A program made the position numbers and the translations under genes. DNA of 64,000 nt from Pegea sp. RAD2-039 (Eukaryota > Chordata > Thaliacea > Salpida > Salpidae): contig JAQGEQ010000171.1 in assembly GCA_034620365.1 (NCBI GenBank), forward strand, positions 124,001 to 188,000, in the 5' to 3' direction. Shown one piece after another: positions 52,601-59,906 of this stretch; position 1 is the first letter of the stretch; each line of letters starts with the position of its first letter. The notes under the pieces are model-generated. The model was not told the DNA's origin, did no database searches, and saw only the letters and a list, made by a program, of their open reading frames with translations.

Positions 52601-55600
52601 TCTCGAACAGATGATAAAAAGTCAATATTTTCTGGAATCGCTTCAGCCATGAAAACTTCATTTCCTTCACAAACCAAACCATTCACTTTACCATCTACCT
52701 TCATTCAAAAACCAGTTAACGACCGGTCACCATCTGACCAGCAACTAGCCAAGGACCAGTCACCATCTGACCAGCACACAGATTATTTCGAAGAAAATGG
52801 TCCAGCCATAGAAGTGTCCGCCAACCTACCTGCCCTGGTCCAAGTCAAGTCCGGTGAAGAAGATGAAAAGGTGAGATGATGACGTCACCGACTGACACGT
52901 GACATATGACGCGTGTCGTTAGGCGGTGTTTGACGAACGAGCAAAGCTGTTCCGCTTCGTCAACTCGGAGTGGAAGGAGCGAGGTCTTGGTCAGATGAAG
53001 ATCTTGCATCACTCTCTTAATTCCACTTATCGTATCTTGATGAGACGCGAACAGGTGATGACGTCATAGCGGTTGTGACGTCATCATAACGCGCGTGTTG
53101 TAGGTGATGAAGCCATGTGCGAACCATTACATCACCAAGCAGCTATCACTTCAACCATATGGTGAGAAGAAGTCAGCTTGGACGTGGACAAGTGTAGATT
53201 TTGCTGATCCTACTGATGAAGATCAACCCGGGAAGCCAGAGATCTTTGCTGTTCGTTTCAAGACTCCTCAAATTGCTGATGATTTCCAATCACATTTTGA
53301 AGCCGCTCGATTAGCAGGTTGGTTGCTATGTGTTTGGTTGCTACTGGTTCATCACGTGACTTGTAGATGGTGAGAAATGTGCGAGGAAAGATGGAACTGG
53401 TTTACTACATCAGCTGTTGTCAAGTTAGTTGTCTATTTGTAACTTCATCATCTTCAATCATTTATCACCATCTCATCATCAGGTGATAACAAATCGGATG
53501 AAAACGTCGCGTTGTCTTCTCCGGCGCCATCTGCTGGTGAAAAGGTGACCAGAGGTTTGTTTAATAACCAATTTATTCAATTGTTTGGTGTTTATAGGTA
53601 TTCACTGGTCCATCTACCACTGGACCATCTATGGCTGAACCAGCTTCTACCGCTGGACCAGCAGCAACTTGGTTTTGTCCCGATTGTATGGCTAAGAACA
53701 AGTCACAGACCACCAAATGCTTGTGTTGTGGGGCAAGCGACCCAGCAGCACCATCTGTCGGACCAGCAGCACCATCTACGACCGCATCTGGTTTCCAGTT
53801 TGGAATCGCATCAAACCAATCATCAACTTCATTCAAAAACCTTTTCAAAGATAAAGCTGTTGGGTTTGGGGCTCCGACCACTTCAGCCACCTCTAAGATG
53901 AGTTTCGGGGCTCCGACCACTTCAACCACCTCTAAGATGAGTTTCGGGGCTCCGACCACTTCAACCACCTCTAAAATGAGTTTTGGGGCTCCGACCACTT
54001 CAGCCACCTCTAAGATGAGCTTTGGGGCTCCGACCACTTCAACCACCTCTAAGATGAGTTTTGGGGCTCCGACCACTTCAGCCACCTCTAAGATGAGCTT
54101 CGGGGCTCCGACCACTTCAGCCACCTCTAAGATGAGTTTTGGGGCTCCGACCACTTCAGCCACCTCTAAGATGAGTTTTGGGGCTCCCGAACCGTCAGTG
54201 ACTTCTTCATCAACTCCCGCTTCGTTTGAACTCTCTTTTCAATCAACAAACACTAGTTCCATATTTGGTAAAACGTCGAGCGACCACCAGAGGTCACCAG
54301 CGAGCATCTTTGGAACCAACAGCGAACAAGTAAGCAGCTAGTCACGTGATCGCGTCAAAAGTTAAATTTGTAAATTTCAGAAAAGTGTCTTTGGAGATAA
54401 TAAACTAAAACACGCTCCTCTTCAAAGATCATCGGGATTCCAGTTCTCTACTCCTACTGGTAAGTGATCTCTGATCTTCACGCTTCTTTTAATCGCCGGA
54501 TCGCGTTTCAGGCGCGAATCCATTCACATCAACTTCACCTGGCGGCTTCAATCCCTTCGAATCCAAACCCAATGACATCTCTTCAGAGGCTCCGAAGTTT
54601 GATGTGGAATCAATTTCATCATCATCAGATTCCCATGATAGTGACAGTAAGTGATGTCATCATCACGATTCGATAGTGACGTCATGTTGATGATATAGCA
54701 GATACATCGAAGAGTTATTCAGTGAGTGAAGAAGAAGAGTACGGATGCGAGGAAGACACAGATACAGAAGATGAAGATGAATCTTTTAAAGATCAAGTAA
54801 GTCTCTTCCCGTCTCTTCTCATCTCAAACTGTTTTCATCACGATCAGCAACATCTCGAAGCTGATGACGTCATCTACGTCGGTGAGGAGTTACCAAGTAA
54901 GGAGCTTCAGGAGAAAGCTCTTCAACTACAACTTCCACCTCACTTCTACAACTACCTCACTGATGACCAATCAGGTGACTCGCTTCATCCACCTGTCAAT
55001 GACATCATCTCTGACGCGTTGTTTCAACAGATAAGTCGCCTACGTCATTACCAACGGTTGTGACGTCATCAGTGAAGACTAGTAGCTCGGTGCAAAGTTT
55101 TGCAAGTCTCGTCGCTTCCAAGTCGGCTTCAAACACCAGCAGTGGTTTCAGCTTTAGCATGATGTCAACTTCGCAAAGTGAAAACGCGATTAGCAGTTTG
55201 GGGCAGAAAAAGGAAGGTGCTGTGAACCAGTTCACCTGGCCTCCAAACCCCGCGAAGTCATCGGAACCTCCGGCTCATGAAGACGAGAAGGATTTAAGTT
55301 TTGATCCACAAAGCGAAGTCTCTATCGAAGAAAAAGATGACTTGCCGTCTCTGGTTGCCGTGGAAACGGGCGAAGAAGACGAGACGACGCTGTTCTCTGA
55401 ACGAGCCAAGTTATTTCGTTGGGATTCGGTAAGTGAATAAGATCACGTGACCACATCAACGACCAACCACGTGTCCAGGTAACCCGTGCTTGGAAGGAAC
55501 GTGGAATTGGAAATATTTTGATCAAACAGAACCAACAATTGAAGCGATTCCGTATTCTGATGCGTCGTGAAGTGATCCACAAAGTAGATATCCCTCGCAT

Positions 55601-58600
55601 CCGATGATCAGATGTTGATGAGATGTTTGTAGGTGTGTGCTAATCACTACATCCTCCCCGGGATGAAGTTAGAATCACAAAAAGATAACGAGAAGAGTTG
55701 GATTTGGCTTGCAAATGATTATGCTGATGGAGGTGATGAAGCTGTTGTTGAAAAATTTGCTGTCAGATTCAAGAATGAGGAACAAGCTCAACTGTTTAGT
55801 GAACGATTCGTCGATTGTGTGGTAGGTGGTTGTTACTGGTTGATAGATGGTTGCAAGATGGTTGGTTGTTGTAGGTATTGTCTGAAAGTGCCCCTCAAAG
55901 TCGATGTTCAGATGAGAACACTTTAGCGCTGATTAATGGAGCTGAAAAGATGAAGAATGAACTGAATTTTTTCCGAGATAAATTCTCAGAACCAAGTAAA
56001 GTGGATTTAGAGAAGACATTCACTGAAGGTGGTTGCCACCTCTTTTCCACCAATCACGTGTCATGTTGCTGATAATGCAGGTTTATCAACATCACCAAAA
56101 CCTGTTCTTGATGAAGTCAGTTTAACACCGATGGTGAAGAAGCATCTGGAAGAAAAGCGGAAGCAATTAGGATCAGTCGTACCACCAGGAAGTCCACATC
56201 ATATGTTGGAATGGGACAACTACGACCTACAAACCACTAAACTAAATGGTAAGGGTGGTTGATGTTGCCATGACAATCGTCTCGATGTTTTCTTGTAGAA
56301 ACTAGCGACGACAAATCAGTTGGTGACGTGAAACTAGCTTCGACACCTCAAGCAAGCGCTGTAAGTCGTCGATTCTATTTGATGTCAAATTACTTCAACT
56401 ATATTTCATCTGCAGCAATTTGATGCCAGCAACCAATCAGAAGATGATCTGGTTGGTGCCCCTACCGCCCCTAACCTCTTTTCTTACCCCATTGTCTATT
56501 CCAACAGTTGCTCTTCCAAATGAGAGTCAAACTCTTTCTTTACTACTCCGCGTCGAGTGAATGGAAAGAGCGCGGACTCGGTAACGTCCGTTTGCAGCAG
56601 AATCGCGTCAACTTCCGGCCGCGTCTTGTGATGCGACGTGAACAGGTTCAGCTTGCTGTCTGCTCCCAACAACATCCAACCGAATCTTTATAGGTGCTTA
56701 AAGTGTGTCTCAATCAATATATCGACCCAGCAGTCCACTTTTCTGACTTCAAAAACAAGTCCAACACTGTCGTGTGGACTAATATTGATTACTCGGACGA
56801 GGACAAGCCTGGACAGGTTGAAAGTGACCACTTCTTGACCACAACCTCATTAACTGGTCCGCAGGTTTACCAGTTTGCCATGAGGTTCAAGAATTGTGAG
56901 TTGAAAGAAGAATTCTTAAAAAGTCTCGACGAATGTCGAACAGCTGAGATGGAACATCAGCTAGCAAATCCTTCGCAGTATCTTGAAGAGCAGAAAGGTT
57001 TGGTTGCCATGACAACCACCTACTTGGTATCCACTTATATTTGATTTAAAGCACCAGAACCAGTTCACAACACTTCAACCAGTACTGATGACGATCAACA
57101 AGTTCCCTCACCTACATCATCAGCAGCAAATCCTTTATCCTTCAAAACATCTTCATCTCAACCCTTCGTTTTCAAACCTTTCACCTTCAGTAAGTCCCCC
57201 CCTCCCTCCACCTTCCAACCTTCACTGATGACGTCACTTGCGCAGGCGGCACCTCTGACTCCAGTGACGTCCTTCCGAGCAAGTTTGACTTTAACAGTCC
57301 GATTCAACTCGACTTCGGCGTCAGTAAGCCTTCGAGCGCTGATGACGTCAGCAGCACTTTAGCCAATCAGCAAGATGTTAAAGAGGATGTAGGTGACCAA
57401 TCAACGAAAAGCAACGATTCGCGCTTGTCGACGCGTTCCTATGGTAGCCACCACTCGTAGTCACGTGCTTCGGTCGCTCATTGCTTCGTTTGTAGCTAAC
57501 GAAGATAGCGTTGGTGACGACAGCGCCACTTCGGATAGCAACGATGACGCAGAACCACATCACCATGACGACGATGACGTCATCTTTGTGTGGGAAGCAA
57601 TTGCAACGAAGGATCAACGTGAAAAGGCCGAGAAGCTTCAATTACCGAAGAACTTCTTCATTAACGAGTCAATTGATGATCCAGGTTGGTTGAGTCTTTA
57701 GTTTTCATCTTTTTTATTTCGATCTTTCACAGCTGATCTCAGTGATGAAGAAGATAAAATCCTTCAATTCATCGCGTCACGTGATCAACAGACTGATGAT
57801 GATGGTTGGTTGGTTGTGATTGGTTAATTCTATAACTTGTAGCTTCTTCTGCAGATAATCAACATCCTAAACTTGTACAAGATTCCAGAACTTCTACAAC
57901 CATCTCCAAACCATCTACTCAACAACCATCTACTCAACAACCATCTACTGAGCAACCATTTACTCAACAACCATCTCCTGAGCAACCATCTACTCAACAA
58001 CCATCTCCTGAGCAACCATCTACTCAACAACCATCTCCTGAGCAACCATCTACTCAACAACCATCTCCTGAGCAACCATCTACTCAACAACCATCTCCTG
58101 AGCAACCATCTACTCAACAACCATCTCCTGAACAACCATCTCCTGAGCAACCATCTACTCAACAACCATCTCCTGAGCAACCATCTACTCAACAACCATC
58201 TCCTGAACAACCATCTACTCAACAACCATCTCCTGAGCAACCATCCAACCAACCATTTTCCAGCCCTTTTGCTCAAATCTCTGCTACTACCTCCGAACCA
58301 TCCAACCAACCATTTTATAGCCCTTTTAGTTCCCAAACTTCTTTCGGGTCACTAGCCAACAACATCTCTTCTGACAATTCCACAAAATTTGCTTTTGGAT
58401 CTCGCAAAGACGCAGCAGTAAGTGATGAGAAGTAATTTGTTGTAAAGTGTCTTCTGATTGGTCGATTTACAGTTCAACGTGACTAGTTCAGCTGCAATGT
58501 TGTTCACCTCACAAACCGATGACTCAACAGCAGAAGATCAAGAAACAAACTGGCAACCTCGTGAAGATTTACCTCCAATAGTCGATACAAAGACTGGCGA

Positions 58601-59142
58601 AGAAAATGACTTGGTCATTATCACTTTAACTCGACTCTAATGACGTCATCAGCTTTTCGCGTTTATAGGTGATCTTTAAGGAACGCGGAAAACTCTTCCG
58701 CTTCGATCAATCGATCAAACAATGGAAAGAGCGGGGCGTGGGTGACTACAAGATTCTTTATAACTCCAAACATCGTTTGTATCGAGTAGTGATGAGACGA
58801 GACCAGGTTCGAACCATCTGTAACTATTTACTGGTGCTAGTAGTGATATTGGTGTTTATAAGGTTCTTAAGGTTTGCGCGAATCACATCATAAGTTCTTC
58901 CATGAAGTTGGTGCCGAATGGCGAGAAGGCTTGGATGTATGTGGCTGAGGATCGTTCAGGTGCTCCTCTTCTTGCTACTTCCACTTCTCTTTAGACCATC
59001 TCACTTTGATGTTGATGCAGATGGCGACGCGAAAGTCGAGAAGTTGACGATTCGCTTCAAGAATGTCGAAATCGCGAGCTCGTTCAGTGATGCGTGGAAA
59101 CGTGTCCAAGAGAAGACCGCTGAGTTAAATGCTGACGAGTGA
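46065..59142 (+). CDS. RANBP2: Nup358/RANBP2 nucleoporin, complete 54-exon model
   Basis: Giant nucleoporin of the cytoplasmic pore filaments; it binds Ran-GTP, RanGAP1-SUMO and Ubc9 and acts as a SUMO E3. The model has 54 coding exons, all phases consistent, and 3151 residues (human: 3224). First exons: 46065-46145, 46260-46466, 47170-47301, 47396-47494; last: 58669-58806, 58863-58959, 59021-59142. After exon 3 most introns are 45-60 bases. Order: TPR-like helical domain (1-~700), a linker with a 33-base minisatellite, RanBD1 (~1215-1340), a second minisatellite, RanBD2 (~1545-1680), one zinc finger (~1745-1770), FG array (~1810-1915), IR1 (~2070-2110), RanBD3 (~2215-2340), RanBD4 (~2470-2610), IR2 (~2730-2765), a fourth minisatellite, RanBD5 (~3020-3150). 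It ends 11 residues after the helix of RanBD5, with no cyclophilin domain. The start ATG begins a short first exon ([12 protein letters not shown]). Individual exon edges are inferred; the identity is not in doubt. Confidence 0.95.
50421..50816 (+). repeat. Coding minisatellite 1, ~12 copies of 33 bases
   Basis: Inside Nup358 exon 20 (50397-50846). Each unit encodes an 11-residue variant of [11 protein letters not shown], with H/Y and N/S exchanges. Unit length is a multiple of three, so copy changes keep frame. The long open frame on the opposite strand is only the mirror of the repeat. It lengthens the disordered linker between the helical domain and RanBD1. Confidence 0.95.
51665..52138 (+). 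other. Ran-binding domain 1 of Nup358
   Basis: Exons 23-25 (51508-51683, 51735-51893, 51947-52490). Motifs: LPDLVE followed by [46 protein letters not shown], then VDFADD and [15 protein letters not shown]. This is the full RanBP1-type PH fold that clamps Ran-GTP. The join across the 51-base intron 23 is chosen because it restores [14 protein letters not shown]; the intron itself has no in-frame stop. Confidence 0.93.
52147..52440 (+). repeat. Coding minisatellite 2, ~9 copies of 33 bases
   Basis: Directly after RanBD1, in exon 25. The unit encodes [11 protein letters not shown] with few changes (one D to E; one copy with RY). The copies are nearly identical in bases, which points to recent expansion. 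Apparent open frames in two other frames are shadows. Confidence 0.95.
52828..53317 (+). other. Ran-binding domain 2 of Nup358
   Basis: End of exon 26 plus exons 27 (52923-53054) and 28 (53104-53317). Motifs: [60 protein letters not shown] and [17 protein letters not shown]. All the landmark residues of the family are present. Confidence 0.93.
53670..53745 (+). other. RanBP2-type zinc finger of Nup358 (single copy)
   Basis: In exon 31 (53598-54329): [20 protein letters not shown], the W-x-C-x2-C...N...C-x2-C pattern of RanBP2-type fingers, which in vertebrate Nup358 bind Ran-GDP and COPI. Vertebrate proteins carry up to eight; only one is found here. Confidence 0.93.
53865..54186 (+). repeat. 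Coding minisatellite 3: FG array, 8 copies of 39 bases
   Basis: In exon 31, right after the zinc finger. The 13-residue unit is [13 protein letters not shown], with A/T exchange at one site, plus a partial ninth copy. Every unit contributes one FG dipeptide, the transport-receptor binding motif of nucleoporins, so copy number directly sets FG valency. More FGs follow outside the array ([18 protein letters not shown]). Confidence 0.95.
54848..54974 (+). other. Internal repeat 1 (SUMO-E3 / Ubc9-binding motif) of Nup358
   Basis: Exon 35. DDVIYVGEE is a SUMO-interacting hydrophobic core, followed by [20 protein letters not shown], which matches the human IR1 segment with its LPPTFF stretch. An acidic exon ([18 protein letters not shown]) precedes it. 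In human Nup358 this module binds Ubc9 and SUMO1-RanGAP1. Confidence 0.85.
55338..55821 (+). other. Ran-binding domain 3 of Nup358
   Basis: End of exon 36 plus exons 37 (55479-55583) and 38 (55633-55821). Motifs: [65 protein letters not shown] and [13 protein letters not shown]. The exon 37 donor AAA|GTAGAT is chosen because it keeps the family spacing between MRRE and VCANHY. Confidence 0.92.
56416..56960 (+). other. Ran-binding domain 4 of Nup358 (diverged)
   Basis: Exons 42 (56416-56451), 43 (56508-56645), 44 (56694-56816) and 45 (56865-56997). [36 protein letters not shown] and [13 protein letters not shown] are kept. The acidic TGEEDE entry is reduced to SEDD, KLFRF has become KLFLYY, and CANHY is CLNQY. 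Weaker Ran binding is possible; this is inference. Confidence 0.88.
57560..57684 (+). other. Internal repeat 2 (SUMO-E3 / Ubc9-binding motif) of Nup358
   Basis: Within exon 48 (57496-57684). DDVIFVWEA is the SUMO-interacting core (human IR2 has IIVWEK), followed by [20 protein letters not shown]. An acidic, His-rich stretch precedes it. It lies about 2.6 kb and two Ran-binding domains after IR1. Confidence 0.87.
57905..58245 (+). repeat. Coding minisatellite 4, ~11 copies of 30 bases
   Basis: In exon 50 (57843-58417). The unit encodes [10 protein letters not shown] and is itself two 15-base half-units. The real frame is set by the flanking splice phases. The long open frames in another plus frame (HLLNN-type) and on the minus strand (RRWLL-type) are shadows. 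FG dipeptides (SFGSL, FAFGS) follow the array. Confidence 0.95.
58566..59130 (+). other. Ran-binding domain 5 of Nup358 (last domain)
   Basis: Exons 51-54 (58473-58613, 58669-58806, 58863-58959, 59021-59142). Motifs: [73 protein letters not shown]. The DGDAKVEKL stretch resembles DGEAKVEQL of human RanBD4, so this is the likely counterpart of the last vertebrate domain. The stop follows at once. Confidence 0.93.
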
Positions 59143-59330
59143 TCCTGACCACCCCTGGCTGGTCAACAACCACCTCTAGTCACCCTTCTGTATTTATTAT
59201 TTGTCGCTTTTCTATTTTCTTTGTCGATTCAAATCAAGTTTGTAGAAATAGAAATGAAGCCCTGAAAACTCCCTTCAAATTATCATGAAAAAATTCTTTT
59301 CTAACTTCGACAAGAAAGAAGTTGGTTTGG

Positions 59331-59770
59331 ATGGAGGCAGGGGGAGGGTCGTTGGCGTTTAGTAGATAATTTGATATTTCTTATTTTGCTGATTTGAGTG
59401 GCAATATATTCGCTACCTTCAATTTTAGACGAGTTTCTTATGACTTGAACAGACTAATCACGTGAATATTGATGCTTCTGTGTGTTTGATAGATTGTAGA
59501 TGACAGAAGTTTAACTAATCAGACATTTGGCTGGTTTTCAGCAAAATAAGCACACAAGTAGTTGACGAGTCATCTGAAACGTCTCTTCGCGTTGTTCAGC
59601 AGCTTTCCAAAAATTTATTTCACTTCTAGAAGTCGAAGAACCAACTTCTAAAGACTTTTTCTGAGTCTTTGAACAGTATCAGCATTGAGGATATATTGAG
59701 AGATCCATTTATTCCTGAGATTAAAAGCAAAATAGTCCTACTCTTGAATCGATTACAAGATTGCCACTAA
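59331..59770 (+). CDS. Small unrecognised protein, 89 residues, four exons
   Basis: Proposed exons: 59331-59347, 59399-59461, 59542-59590 and 59630-59770. All introns are GT-AG (51, 80 and 39 bases), all phases agree (2, 2, 0), and the frame ends at TAA. The protein starts MEAGG and continues NIFATFNFRRVSYDLNRL, KISTQVVDESSETSLR, KNQLLKTFSESLNS and ISIEDILRDPFIPEIKSKI, ending NRLQDCH. It looks like a small helical, possibly coiled-coil protein without membrane segments. I do not recognise a family. It begins 188 bases after the Nup358 stop on the same strand; I found no AATAAA between them, while one follows this gene at 59901. So it might be co-transcribed with Nup358. The last two exons are the best supported; the 17-base first exon is the weakest part. 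Confidence 0.55.
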
Positions 59771-59900
59771 AACGATGTCACTGACGAAAACGGTCGTTAA
59801 CAGAAGTGCGCTTTTAATCAGCAATCTTCTCCATACTTTTGTATGAATGAAGAGAGAAGTGGAATGTTGGCTTGTGTCACAGCAAGTCAATTCCAAATCA

Positions 59901-59906
59901 AATAAA
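59901..59906 (+). terminator. Poly(A) signal AATAAA after the small gene
   Basis: Canonical hexamer 131 bases after the TAA of the 89-residue gene, and the first one found downstream of Nup358 on this strand. Confidence 0.55.

Noticed and set aside
52044-52704. Long frames on both strands over the [11 protein letters not shown] array
   Set aside because: Shadows of minisatellite 2. Only the frame continuous with RanBD1 is supported.
53573-54163. 196-codon minus-strand frame of [11 protein letters not shown] repeats
   Set aside because: Mirror of the FG minisatellite; no start, splice or homology support.
50421-58245. CRISPR array
   Set aside because: The arrays have no unique spacers, lie in coding exons and sit in an animal gene.
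57830-58355. Plus-frame [10 protein letters not shown] and minus-frame RRWLLSRWL repeats
   Set aside because: Shadows of minisatellite 4. The phase-1 acceptor at 57842 and phase-0 donor at 58418 select the [10 protein letters not shown] frame, which also carries the downstream FG motifs.
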